In this document: positions 42,560-50,573 of the stretch, one piece after another
Position numbering within the stretch: position 1 is the first letter of the stretch
Layout: the number at the start of each line of letters is the position of its first letter
Origin: JABWBD01 sp040768665
Lineage (GTDB): Bacteria; Planctomycetota; Planctomycetia; Pirellulales; Thermoguttaceae
NCBI GenBank assembly: GCA_040768665.1
Contig: JAXGMN010000027.1
Location: 1 to 64,000, forward strand
Direction of reading: 5' to 3'
DNA length: 64,000 nt
Program-made: the position numbers and the translations under genes
Notes under the pieces: generated by a model
Databases searched by the model: none
What the model was told of the DNA's origin: nothing
What the model saw: the letters and a program-made list of their open reading frames with translations, nothing else

Positions 42560-43438
42560 TCAATTCTCTTGCTCCTGGGCCGCTTTCGGGGGAGCCGGCA
42601 TCGCGCGGAGGATGCTGATTCCCCGCAATTGGGAATAGAAATCCTCCGTCGAGTTCAAACGTGAACTGGGCTTCTTCGACAAGGCCTGCCGGAGCAGGTC
42701 AGAGAATTCGGGTGTCGCCTCATGGTTAAGTGCCTGGACCGTGGGCGGCGAGGCTCTGAGGTGTTTGACGAGGAGATCGTTGGCGCTGGCCCCCGTGTAG
42801 GGAGGCCGCCCTCCGACCAGTTCAAAAAGTGTGCAACCGAGGCTGTAAAGGTCGGCACGAGAATCCAACGGTTCGCCGCGGATTTGCTCTGGCGACATGT
42901 AGCTTCGCGTCCCTTGAACGATGCGACTGCGCCTGGAGAAAAGTCGTCCCAGGCCACCGCTGGCTCGCTGGGCAAGCGCGAAATCGATCAGCTTGACGTC
43001 TCCCTCCGGGGTAATCAGAAAATTGTCGGGCTTGACGTCCCGATGCACCCATCCATGGGAATTGAAGTGGGCGACAGCCTCGGCTGCCTGCAGGGCGACC
43101 TTGGGAATCATGTAACCGATATTCTCAAATCCTTGTCGAATCCACTGCTTCATATTCGGGGCGGAAAACCACTCCATCGCCAGATACGGCGTGCCACGCT
43201 CAGTCCCGAACTGCTGCATTCGAATAATGCGATCGTGGGAAATCTTCGAGCCGACCATATACTCCCATCGCAGCAAATGAACGTATTCGCGACTCTTCCG
43301 GTACTGGTCCAGAAGTGCCTTCACCGCATAGAACTTGTCCTCGCCGTCATGATACGCCTGCCAGATACGGCTTGATTGGCCGGTATTCACGATATTCAGC
43401 AGACGGTAAGGCCCAAGGAGGCCGGCGTTGATGCTCAC
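42560..43438 (-). CDS. serine/threonine protein kinase
   Basis: A 292-residue soluble kinase from a GTG at 43438. The sequence shows a glycine loop region (YRLLNIVNTGQSSRIWQA), Lys in KFYAVKALLDQ, catalytic loop HGWVHRDVKPDNFLI, metal-binding DFALAQ (DFG changed to DFA) and SYMSPEQIRG in place of APE, then SRADLYSLGCTLFELVGGRP. The DFA variant is tolerated in several bacterial Hanks kinases. There is no membrane segment or sensor domain, so it is a stand-alone kinase. Target unknown. Confidence 0.92.
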   Translation of the reverse strand: MSINAGLLGPYRLLNIVNTGQSSRIWQAYHDGEDKFYAVKALLDQYRKSREYVHLLRWEYMVGSKISHDRIIRMQQFGTERGTPYLAMEWFSAPNMKQWIRQGFENIGYMIPKVALQAAEAVAHFNSHGWVHRDVKPDNFLITPEGDVKLIDFALAQRASGGLGRLFSRRSRIVQGTRSYMSPEQIRGEPLDSRADLYSLGCTLFELVGGRPPYTGASANDLLVKHLRASPPTVQALNHEATPEFSDLLRQALSKKPSSRLNSTEDFYSQLRGISILRAMPAPPKAAQEQEN

Positions 43439-43573
43439 GGGGAATCCCGAACGATTCGTGCAGCAGGTGAAGGGAGTGTGTAGAAGGGTGGAGTGGAAGG
43501 GTATAACCTATCTAGTTTAACGGAATGCAGCCTGCCGGACAATTGTGTCGCCCCCGACCTGGGCTGATAAAAA

Positions 43574-43783
43574 CTTGATAAAAACGGGGACAGGCACCGC
43601 AACTAATAGCGGTTTAGCCAGAGCGACCACACAAGATGTTGCGGAGCCAGTCCCCGTTTTTATCAGCCCACCCCCGACCTGTGCCGCCCGGGGGGTGAAA
43701 AAGGGACTAGCTCGCGAGCCCCTGTCTCTTCGCTCCCGTTTACCCGCTATTCTTTGCGGTGCGCGTCCCCCTTTTTTATCCAA
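43574..43783. repeat. two tandem GGGGAC palindromic repeats, copies A3 and A4
   Basis: A3 spans ~43574-43670 (arms TAAAAACGGGGACAGGCACC and its complement ending TTTTTATCAG). A4 spans ~43696-43783 (TGAAAAAGGGACTAGC to GCGTCCCCCTTTTTTATCC). CGACCTG occurs left of A3 (43555), between A3 and A4 (43675) and right of A4 (43785), i.e. repeated flanks around each element. They lie between the kinase and glycosyltransferase genes and contain no ORF. Confidence 0.8.
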
Positions 43784-43801
43784 CGACCTGTCAGAACATC
43801 A

Positions 43802-43874
43802 AGCAGCCCGGCTGCTGACATCGAGCAACCGCTTGGGGCAGCGGGAATCCGTTTGCCAGCAGCCGGGCTGCTGA
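43802..43874. repeat. AGCAGCCCGGCTGCT-family repeat, copy C3
   Basis: CAGCCCGGCTGCTG (43804-43817) pairs with CAGCAGCCGGGCTGCTG (43857-43873) around ~40 bases. It is the same design as the repeat at 35456-35528. A G-rich block follows at 43915-43940 (minus-strand sense). It is downstream of the glycosyltransferase stop. Confidence 0.75.
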
Positions 43875-43950
43875 ACCTTTTGAAATCGTGGCGGGTGGTT
43901 GTTTTCATCACGCCAGCCCCGCCCCCCCTGCCCTGCCCCGCCACGAGTAT

Positions 43951-45111
43951 CTATTTCTCGTTGAGCAGACGTTGATACAGGGTCCGGAGTTCCGCCGTCA
44001 TCCGTTCGTGGCGAAACAGGTCGGCAAACCGCCTGCGACCCTCGAGGCCGTAGGCATCCCGCTGTTCCGAACTTTCCGCGAGACAGCAGACTGCCTGAGC
44101 CAATTGCTCAACACTCGTCGGCGGAATCAGGTAACCCGTCTTGTCCGGAAGGACAACCTCGCGCGCCCCATCGATGTCGTAGCTGACCACCGGTTTTCCG
44201 GCGATCAGCGCCTGCGGTAGCACCCTCGCAAGCCCCTCTCGGAGGCTGGCGTGGACGACGATATCCATGGCCGAGATGAATTCGGGGATCCGCTGTGGCG
44301 GGACGAGTCCAACGAGCTGAAAATGCTCCACAAGTCCGGCCGCCGCAATCTGTCGCTCAAGCGTCTCTCGAAGCAGGCCGTCGCCCACAAGCAGAAAACG
44401 AACGTGCGGGTGCCGCTCGATGATTCGCCGTGCGGCCTCGATGACATAGGTGTGGCCCTTTAAATGAAACAGTCGGGCTACTTTGCCGACCACGATATCC
44501 TCGGGACGGTATCCCAATTCGCGTCGCATGGTGTCGCGATGGCGTTTGGAGTCGAGAAACGGCTCGACCTCCATTCCGCTATAGATCGTCGTGAATTTCT
44601 CTCGCGGCGCAACGCCGGCTTCGACCATCAGGTCCGTCATGGCATCGGCCACGCTGACCATCGCATGGCACCTCGCCGCCGCCCAGCGCTCGGCCGCGCG
44701 GATCAGTGCGCGAGCGATTCTGCTCTGGTACGGGTGGAACGGCGCTCCGTGCACGCCGTGAACGATGGCCGGGACCCGTAATGCGCTCGCCGCAGCCCGC
44801 CCGAGAATACCGCCCTTGGCGCTGTGCGTGTGAACAACATCGGGCCGAAAGCGGCGAATCGCTCGTTTGACAGCGAAGTAGCTCGATGCGTCGCGCCAGG
44901 GATGAACGGCGCGGCCGAGTTGAGGAACCATCTCCAGTGGCACCTCCCCTGCCCTTGCCCGCTCGATCAAGCTCCCTTCGGGGCCAAGCGGCGGTCCGGT
45001 GATCAGGAGCACGTCGTCGCCGTAAATGCGAATCAAATCCTCGCACGACAGCAGCGTGTTTTCCTGCGCTCCACCGAGGATCAGTCGCGTAATGACGTGG
45101 GCGATTCGCAT
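43951..45111 (-). CDS. family 4 glycosyltransferase (GT-B fold)
   Basis: A 386-residue glycosyltransferase. N-terminal domain: MRIAHVITRLILGGAQENTL, VVHTHSAKGGILGRAAASAL, HGVHGAPFHPYQSRI. C-terminal nucleotide-sugar domain: VGKVARLFHLKGHTYVIEAA, VRFLLVGDGLLRETLE and the E-x7-E-like segment SLREGLARVLPQALIAGKPV, which is the GT4 signature. It probably adds a hexose to a lipid- or polysaccharide-linked acceptor on the cytoplasmic face. A GCAGGGGAG motif lies in frame near residue 55 (RARAGEV). Acceptor unknown. Confidence 0.92.
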   Translation of the reverse strand: MRIAHVITRLILGGAQENTLLSCEDLIRIYGDDVLLITGPPLGPEGSLIERARAGEVPLEMVPQLGRAVHPWRDASSYFAVKRAIRRFRPDVVHTHSAKGGILGRAAASALRVPAIVHGVHGAPFHPYQSRIARALIRAAERWAAARCHAMVSVADAMTDLMVEAGVAPREKFTTIYSGMEVEPFLDSKRHRDTMRRELGYRPEDIVVGKVARLFHLKGHTYVIEAARRIIERHPHVRFLLVGDGLLRETLERQIAAAGLVEHFQLVGLVPPQRIPEFISAMDIVVHASLREGLARVLPQALIAGKPVVSYDIDGAREVVLPDKTGYLIPPTSVEQLAQAVCCLAESSEQRDAYGLEGRRRFADLFRHERMTAELRTLYQRLLNEK

Positions 45112-45198
45112 GCGTGAGGCGTATCTCTGTAATTCACTGTTGAAACACGGGGCAATCGAGGAAATATGCCGCGTTGTCGCCGCCAGCCTACCCCTGCT

Positions 45199-45984
45199 CT
45201 ACTCCCCTGCCCTCTTGCTTCCCTTTGCGCCTGCCTCGCCGTAGTCGACCTTTACCAGGAAAAGACCCTGCGCGGGCGCGGTTTGCCCGGCGGCGGTTCG
45301 ATCCGCCGCAGCGAGCACTTCGGCGGGCCACGTCTCCGGTCTTGCGCCTCGTCCCACCTCGACCAATGTACCGACGATAGCCCGCGCCATATTGTACAGG
45401 AATCCGTCTGCCTCGATTTCGGTCGTCACCAGGTCCCCCTCCCCTGCCCCGCCCCGCCGGACCTCAATTTCCAGCACGGTCCGAACGGTGCTGGTACGCG
45501 GCGACCCACTCGTTTCAAAGCTACGAAAGTCGTGGGTGCCTGCCAACGCCTGGGCCGACCGGTTCATTCGCTCGGCATCCAGCCGTGCGCCGAGATGCCA
45601 TGCATAGCGGAGTTGGAATACGTCGCGGACCGGGCCGTCGTGGATCGCGTAGCGATATCGCTTGCGGACGGCATCGTGGGTCGCGTGGAATCCGTCGGGC
45701 GCGTCCTCCGCGCCGATCACGGCTACGTCGCGCGGCAGCTCCGCGTTCATTGCTCGCTGGAAAACGTCGGCCGGCAGGTGGCTAGCGGTCGAAAAACTGA
45801 CGACCTGCCCAAGAGCATGCACGCCCGCGTCGGTACGGCCGCTGGCCACGGTGCGGATCGTCTCACGCGTGATTCGGCCCAAGGCGTCTTCCACGACACC
45901 CTGGACCGTCATCCGATCGGGTTGGTACTGCCAGCCGCAGTAAGCCGTGCCATCGTAAGCAATTGTCAGTTTGATCCACCGCAT
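45199..45984 (-). CDS. truA: tRNA pseudouridine synthase A
   Basis: A 261-residue enzyme that makes pseudouridine at tRNA positions 38-40. KLTIAYDGTAYCGWQYQPD, the catalytic motif VASGRTDAGVHALGQVVSF (nucleophilic Asp), AVRKRYRYAI and IEADGFLYNMARAIVGTLV are all conserved. Near residue 185 an extra RRGGAGEGD is encoded by a G-rich repeat (45431-45458), and the C-terminus (KRAGE, then stop) falls in another (45187-45212). Both inserts keep the frame. The ATG at 45984 is preferred to a GTG at 46005. Confidence 0.94.
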   Translation of the reverse strand: MRWIKLTIAYDGTAYCGWQYQPDRMTVQGVVEDALGRITRETIRTVASGRTDAGVHALGQVVSFSTASHLPADVFQRAMNAELPRDVAVIGAEDAPDGFHATHDAVRKRYRYAIHDGPVRDVFQLRYAWHLGARLDAERMNRSAQALAGTHDFRSFETSGSPRTSTVRTVLEIEVRRGGAGEGDLVTTEIEADGFLYNMARAIVGTLVEVGRGARPETWPAEVLAAADRTAAGQTAPAQGLFLVKVDYGEAGAKGSKRAGE

Positions 45985-46059
45985 CCTACTTGTCGGCCGG
46001 CTCACCCGGTGCCGGCAGCGACCCGAGGGGCGTAAGAAAACAAATCATACACTTTGACG

Positions 46060-46120
46060 CAGGGCGGATTCTAATCCACCCGGAAAACAAGGGGTGGATT
46101 AAAATCCACCCTACGACTCT
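46060..46120. repeat. inverted repeat around a TAATCCACC motif
   Basis: GGCGGATTCTAATCCACCCGG, then GGGGTGGATT and AAAATCCACCC, form complementary arms between the truA start and the histidine kinase stop. It has the look of a dispersed repeat. A role as a terminator for the kinase gene is possible but there is no clean T-run. Confidence 0.55.
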
Positions 46121-46136
46121 TGGCCAGCTTATTCTC

Positions 46137-46919
46137 TTACGGCTCCCAAGCGTCGGTTCGGGCTGGCATCATCAAAGGAAACACGACACGGACCCGCGTT
46201 CCCTCACCAGGACTGGTGTTGATTCTCACCCTGCCACCGAGCAGGCGGGCCCGTTGCTGAATTCCCTCCAGCCCGAAACTCGAGCGGCTGATTTCGCTCG
46301 ATTGGAATCCTCGTCCCCAGTCCTGGATCTCCACCTTCAGCGAATCGCTCGTGCTCTTGAGCATCACGCGGATCCGATCGCTTCGGCTATGCTTCCGGGC
46401 GTTCGTCACGCTCTCCTGGACGATGCGAAAAACCGCCGTTTCGAGAATCGGGGCCAGACGCATTGCCCCAAGGTTCTCCGCAAACTGGATTTCGACGTTT
46501 GTGTGCTGGACGATCGGGTCAAGAAAGTCTCGGATCGCCGCGACGACCCCCGCGCTGTCAAGCACCGGAGACCTCAGGCCGCTGATGAGACGGCGGGCTT
46601 CTTCGACACTCTCGCCCAGCAAGCGGACCCCTTCGTTGAAGGCCTGCGCGGCCTTTGCCGAAGCGTCTTGCTCGAACGCCCGAAATGCATTGAATTGCAT
46701 TGCCGCTCCTGCTGCCAACTGGGCAAACCCGTCGTGGATCTCGTAGGCGACCAGGCGGCGTTCCTGCTCGTGCAGGTCGAGCAATTCGAGTAGTACTCGT
46801 TGCTCTCGCCGTAGTCGTTCCTCGGCGGTCGGCTGATCAACATGGTCGTCGTCCAGACGGCGATACTGCTTTGTGCCTCGCTCCACCACGCCCCATTCCA
46901 ACTCCGGCACACTCGACAT
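46137..46919 (-). CDS. NarL/DegS-type sensor histidine kinase (soluble)
   Basis: A 260-residue kinase from the ATG at 46919 (CGGAG upstream). The HisKA_3 dimerisation motif is HEQERRLVAYEIHDGFAQLA, with phospho-His in EIHDG. The ATPase domain has IVQESVTNARKHSRSDRIRV (N box), DWGRGF and FGLEGIQQRARLLGGRVRIN (G boxes). There is no membrane segment or recognisable sensor domain, and no response regulator gene lies nearby, so it is an orphan. It would phosphorylate a LuxR/NarL-type regulator elsewhere. Confidence 0.9.
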   Translation of the reverse strand: MSSVPELEWGVVERGTKQYRRLDDDHVDQPTAEERLRREQRVLLELLDLHEQERRLVAYEIHDGFAQLAAGAAMQFNAFRAFEQDASAKAAQAFNEGVRLLGESVEEARRLISGLRSPVLDSAGVVAAIRDFLDPIVQHTNVEIQFAENLGAMRLAPILETAVFRIVQESVTNARKHSRSDRIRVMLKSTSDSLKVEIQDWGRGFQSSEISRSSFGLEGIQQRARLLGGRVRINTSPGEGTRVRVVFPLMMPARTDAWEP

Positions 46920-47200
46920 GGGATAACTCCGGATCGCGTCCTGCTGTTGGCAGTATGCTAACACACCGCATGACGTGCCATTCTAATAGAGCGAAGGCTC
47001 GGCGATATACCCCCGCATGGGCATTTTGTCGCAATTTTACGGGGGATCGCCCCCTGAAGAACTGAACCCCTATAAAGGTTATGGAAGTTCTTCGCTGTTG
47101 TGATCGGTAGAGGACAGTGCGAACCGTATAATTCTCAGATTGCCGTATCCGCCCAGATCGGCAATTCGGATGACGAGATTGTCTCTCTGCTGGCGGTCCC

Positions 47201-47746
47201 CTACGAGATCGGCGGCACCGCCTCTGGACTCGCGGGTGAAGTGGGGCAGGAAACCGTCGATTCGCCTTCTCTTACCCTCACGGTAACCCGTTTGGGCGGG
47301 ATACTTGAAGTCTTCTTGAGACGAATCGTCAAGACGCCATGGAGGTATTCCGCCTCAACGTTTTCCGCATCGATGGCCTGAGGAAGCGGAATCGTTCGGC
47401 GGAAACGGCCAAAGCGGCTCTCGGTGTGGTAGAACTCTCTGCCGCTGCCTGCGATGATGTCGTGCTTCTCACCGGCAAGCACAAGCTGACCCCCCGAAAA
47501 GGTTACTTCAATCTCACTCGGGTCAACCCCCGGGACCTCCGCACGAACAACCACCTCGTCGGGATTCTCCGCCAAATCGACTGGCGGAGCGCAGCCTCGC
47601 TGACCGCCGAATGGGCCCCCTAGCGTGCTAAGAGGTTCTCGTACATAGCTCTCTAGCAGGCGGTCGATTTCGGTCCGCAGGTTGGCGAACGACGATGGCA
47701 TCGATTCGCTTTCCCGCTGCCTGCTTTTCCATGGGACAAAGTTCAT
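47201..47746 (-). CDS. Hsp20 / alpha-crystallin small heat-shock protein
   Basis: A 181-residue cytosolic chaperone. PPVDLAENPDEVVVRAEVPG followed by VDPSEIEVTFSGGQLVLAGE, then FGRFRRTIPLPQAIDAENVE and AEYLHGVLTIRLKK, form the alpha-crystallin domain with its G-V-L motif. The start at 47746 has AAGGAGG at good spacing; the frame upstream to 47890 is discarded. It binds unfolded proteins under stress. It is divergent from the fatty-acid-like operon. I saw no CIRCE element upstream. Confidence 0.93.
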   Translation of the reverse strand: MNFVPWKSRQRESESMPSSFANLRTEIDRLLESYVREPLSTLGGPFGGQRGCAPPVDLAENPDEVVVRAEVPGVDPSEIEVTFSGGQLVLAGEKHDIIAGSGREFYHTESRFGRFRRTIPLPQAIDAENVEAEYLHGVLTIRLKKTSSIPPKRVTVRVREGESTVSCPTSPASPEAVPPIS

Positions 47747-47922
47747 TTCCAGTACCTCCTTCGTCGTGTGCGAAATCGGCTGATTCAGGTGTGCAAACGG
47801 GATGCCAGAAGCGGGGGCGTGGTCGTTACCCCAAGACACAAGCCGGTTTGCGGAGAGGGACCTGGACAGCGAGCAGCCAGGTGCTGCCATAGTGGCAGCC
47901 TCCCCCTCGCCAACTTTCGCCG

Positions 47923-47951
47923 TTGTGGCGGCTGCGTTGGAAAACTATACT
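47923..47951 (+). promoter_or_regulatory. candidate sigma-70-type promoter for the FAS-like operon
   Basis: TTGTGG at 47923-47928 and TATACT at 47946-47951 are separated by 17 bases, the optimal spacing, about 65 bases upstream of the first gene's ATG at 48016. A small hairpin (CTGCCATAGTGGCAG) lies just upstream at about 47884-47898. Confidence 0.55.
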
Positions 47952-48015
47952 GAGTCGTTTGATTATTCCTGACCGTGCTTCTCTTGCGCAATCGGAAAAT
48001 CTTGCCAGGAACGCC

Positions 48016-48516
48016 ATGCGGTTCTCTCTTATCGATCGGATCGAATATTTGGAGCCGGGCGCCAAGATTACGGCGGTCAAGGCACTCTCGCTGGCCGAAG
48101 AATACTTGGGGGACCATTTTCCGGGTTTTCCGGTTATGCCGGGTGTCCTGATGTTGGAGGCGATGACGCAAGCAGCCGCCTGGCTCGTGCGAGCGAGCGA
48201 AGATTTCTCACACAGTATGGTGGTGCTCCGGGAGGCAAGTGGTGTGAAGTACGGACAATTCGTGGAGCCGGGGCAAACACTCCATGTAACCGCGGAGGTG
48301 GTTAGCCAGACCGAGCGCGAGACAAAGCTCAAGGTCCAGGGTACCGTCGACGGAAAGACGACGGTCAGCGCCCGCTTGATCCTCGAGCGTTTTAATTTGT
48401 CTGAGGCCCAGCCGCTGCACGCCGCGACCGACCGGCAAGTCAGCTCCCAGATGCGAAACTGGTTTCACCTACTGTATCGACCCCGGGATACAGCCGCGCA
48501 GGCGGCAACCGGCTGA
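48016..48516 (+). CDS. FabZ/FabA-like 3-hydroxyacyl-ACP dehydratase (first of two)
   Basis: A 166-residue hot-dog-fold protein from the ATG at 48016 (AGGA upstream). DHFPGFPVMPGVLMLEAMTQ contains the catalytic His and Glu of FabZ, and KYGQFVEPGQTLHV follows. It removes water from 3-hydroxyacyl-ACP in fatty-acid-type chain building. It leads a co-directional group with reductase, carrier protein, second dehydratase, ketosynthase and AMP-binding enzyme. It could alternatively accept a specialised acyl chain rather than serve bulk lipid synthesis. Confidence 0.86.
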   Translation: MRFSLIDRIEYLEPGAKITAVKALSLAEEYLGDHFPGFPVMPGVLMLEAMTQAAAWLVRASEDFSHSMVVLREASGVKYGQFVEPGQTLHVTAEVVSQTERETKLKVQGTVDGKTTVSARLILERFNLSEAQPLHAATDRQVSSQMRNWFHLLYRPRDTAAQAATG

Positions 48517-48569
48517 TCGGTCGCCCCGCTCGATCGATAACCAATTCTCTCGACTCACACTTCCAAACC

Positions 48570-49322
48570 ATGCGACTGCAAAGCAAGATAGCACTCGTAA
48601 CCGGCGGCAGCCGCGGGATCGGCCGGGCGGTGGTTCAACAGTTGGCCGCCGAAGGAGCGGATGTCGCGTTTCTCTACCACAGCAACCAGCCTGCCGCGGA
48701 AGAACTCGCGGCCCAGATCGGCGGACTGAACCAGAAGGCCCGGGCGGTTCAGGCCGACGTCCGAGACGCCGCACGCGCCCAGCAGATCGTCGACGAGATC
48801 ATCGAGCGCGCCGGGCGCCTCGACATCCTGGTCAATTCCGCGGGCATCGTGATCGACGGCCTTATGGGCGCCATGACCGCCCAACAGTGGCGAGACGTGA
48901 TCGAGACGAATCTCTTCGGCACGTATCATTACTGCCGCGCCGTCTCCCAGCAGATGCTCTACCAGCGGAGCGGGAGCGTGGTGAACCTGTCGAGTACGGC
49001 GGCCGAGTTCGCCTCGCGCGGGCAGGTGAATTACGCGGCAAGCAAGGGCGGAATCGACGGCCTTACCCGCGCGATGGCAAAAGAGTTTGCCCCGCGCAAG
49101 GTCCGCGTGAACGCCGTCGCCCCCGGAATGATCGAGACCGATATGAGCAAGGCCGTGCGAGGCCTGGCGGGCGATCGCATCAAAGAAGTCATCCCCATGA
49201 AACGGATCGGAAAGCCCGAGGAAGTGGCCCGGGTTGTCGCCTTTCTCGCCAGTGACGAGGCGAGCTACATCACCGGACAAGTGCTCCGTGTCGACGGTGG
49301 CGTCAGCTTGGGAGGCTACTGA
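48570..49322 (+). CDS. fabG: 3-oxoacyl-ACP reductase (FabG-type SDR)
   Basis: A 250-residue short-chain dehydrogenase. VTGGSRGIGRAVVQQLAAEG binds NADPH; the catalytic residues are in NLSSTAAEFASRGQVNYAAS and the following KGG (Ser, Tyr, Lys). VRVNAVAPGMIETDMSKAV and YITGQVLRVDGGVSLGGY are standard FabG segments. It reduces 3-oxoacyl-ACP to 3-hydroxyacyl-ACP. It is 53 bases after the dehydratase. Family strong; whether it is the housekeeping FabG or pathway-specific is unknown. Confidence 0.93.
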   Translation: MRLQSKIALVTGGSRGIGRAVVQQLAAEGADVAFLYHSNQPAAEELAAQIGGLNQKARAVQADVRDAARAQQIVDEIIERAGRLDILVNSAGIVIDGLMGAMTAQQWRDVIETNLFGTYHYCRAVSQQMLYQRSGSVVNLSSTAAEFASRGQVNYAASKGGIDGLTRAMAKEFAPRKVRVNAVAPGMIETDMSKAVRGLAGDRIKEVIPMKRIGKPEEVARVVAFLASDEASYITGQVLRVDGGVSLGGY

Positions 49323-49422
49323 TCGCGAGACATGCTATTCGGCAACAGGATCGAACCATCGCGCACGGAACATGGCGCGCGCAACGCATGATTTCACAAA
49401 CCAGTTTGGGAGACCCGTTGAA

Positions 49423-49815
49423 ATGCCCACGAAAGACGAAATCTTCGAGAAGATCCAGAATGCGCTTGTCGAGGCGCTCGGTGTCGACGAGGACGAAGTA
49501 ACCCCCGAGGCCACTCTGGTGGGCGACCTGGGCGCCGAGTCAATCGACTTTCTCGATATCGTTTTCCGCCTCGAAAAGGCGTTCGACATCAAGATTCCAC
49601 GCGGAGAGCTTTTCCCGGAAGATATCCTGACCAATTCGGAGTACGTCCAGGACGGGCGACTGACCGAATCCGGGCTGGCGCAACTCCGCAATCGAATGCC
49701 GTTTGCCAATCTCGACCAGTTTGCCGAGAATCCGGTCGTGCAGGATTTCGGCAATCTGCTGACGGTTGCCGATATGTGCCGCTTCGTCGAGAGCAAGGTG
49801 GAAGTGACCGGATGA
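49423..49815 (+). CDS. acyl carrier protein, long variant
   Basis: A 130-residue acidic protein, longer than the usual ~80. EDEVTPEATLVGDLGAESID has the phosphopantetheine Ser in GAES, followed by FLDIVFRLEKAFDIKIPRGE. Between the normal third and fourth helices it carries an extra ~45 residues (FPEDILTNSEYVQDGRLTES, then RNRMPFANLDQFAENPVVQD). The enlarged loop suggests a dedicated partner enzyme. The stop codon abuts a B-type MITE, whose 8 bp target duplication includes the last codons, so the element inserted exactly at the gene end. Confidence 0.88.
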   Translation: MPTKDEIFEKIQNALVEALGVDEDEVTPEATLVGDLGAESIDFLDIVFRLEKAFDIKIPRGELFPEDILTNSEYVQDGRLTESGLAQLRNRMPFANLDQFAENPVVQDFGNLLTVADMCRFVESKVEVTG

Positions 49816-49940
49816 GTAACCGGTCACGCCCGCGGAAGAGAGGCGGACAGGTCCATGTTTTCGGCCAACGTGTTTGACGCCAAAATAATCGAATTGGCCG
49901 AAAAATGGACCGGTCGCCGGCCGTGGGCGTGAATGGTTAC
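49816..49940. mobile_element. IS66-like MITE, copy B2
   Basis: A 125 bp element with ends GTAACCGGTCACGCCC and GGGCGTGAATGGTTAC. It is flanked by perfect 8 bp direct repeats CCGGATGA at 49808-49815 and 49941-49948. GTAA-beginning ends plus 8 bp duplications are the pattern of IS66-family elements, so this is probably mobilised by an IS66 transposase elsewhere. The interior is a palindrome around TTTTCGGCCAACGTGTTTGA. It lies inside the operon between the carrier protein and second dehydratase. Confidence 0.88.
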
Positions 49941-49998
49941 CCGGATGAAAGCGGCGCCGCAAGACGCCGCCCCGTGGCGAAGAAGCGAAGAGTGGCTT

Positions 49999-50541
49999 AT
50001 GCGCTGGTACTGGATTGATCGGTTCGTTGAGTTCGAGAGCGGCCGCTACGCCAAGGCCGTGAAGTGTGTCTCCCTCTCGGAAGATCATCTCCACGACCAC
50101 TTCCCCGGCTATCCGGTAATGCCCAAGTCGTTGATCATCGAAGGACTGGCGCAGACCGGCGGGCTGCTGGTCTGGGAACACAACGGATTTCGGGAAAAAG
50201 TGATCCTGGCGAAGCTGCCGAAGGTCCGCTTCCACTCGGAAGCCCTGCCAGGCGACTCCCTCTTGTACACCGCCACGATGGAGGCGATCCACGAGAGCGG
50301 GGCCAGCGTTCGTGCCACCAGCCACCGCAACGGCGAACTGCACGCGGAGGTCGAGTTCGTCTTCGCTCACCTCAATGCCGATTACCAGGACAAAGTGCTC
50401 TTCGAGCCGGGCATGTATCTATGGATGATGCGGATCCTGCGGGCATTCGAGGTGGGCCGCGCGGCCGACGGCGGGCCGCTCCGGGAGTCCGATTACCATT
50501 TTGACACGGACCCGCGGAAACAGGCGTCTGCGCCGCACTAG
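49999..50541 (+). CDS. FabZ-like dehydratase (second of two), possibly altered specificity
   Basis: A 180-residue hot-dog protein from the ATG at 49999. HDHFPGYPVMPKSLIIEGLA with QTGG has the catalytic His/Glu but reads MPKSLIIEG instead of the usual MPGVLMLEA. LAKLPKVRFHSEALPGDSLL and VEFVFAHLN follow. Upstream bases 49933-49998 are open but include the MITE end, so they are excluded. Two divergent dehydratases in one operon suggest different chain lengths or one acting as an isomerase/condensing partner. Confidence 0.8.
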   Translation: MRWYWIDRFVEFESGRYAKAVKCVSLSEDHLHDHFPGYPVMPKSLIIEGLAQTGGLLVWEHNGFREKVILAKLPKVRFHSEALPGDSLLYTATMEAIHESGASVRATSHRNGELHAEVEFVFAHLNADYQDKVLFEPGMYLWMMRILRAFEVGRAADGGPLRESDYHFDTDPRKQASAPH

Positions 50542-50573
50542 GGTTCGATCCGGGAGCTTGGCAGGAGTCAGTG

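Noticed and set aside
47100..47381. Plus-strand 93-codon frame opposite the Hsp20 gene
   Set aside because: Antisense to the alpha-crystallin domain and without a family signal.
50543..50560. GGTTCGATCC as a tRNA T-loop before the ketosynthase gene
   Set aside because: No cloverleaf can be formed with the surrounding bases; it is the short leader of the ketosynthase gene.
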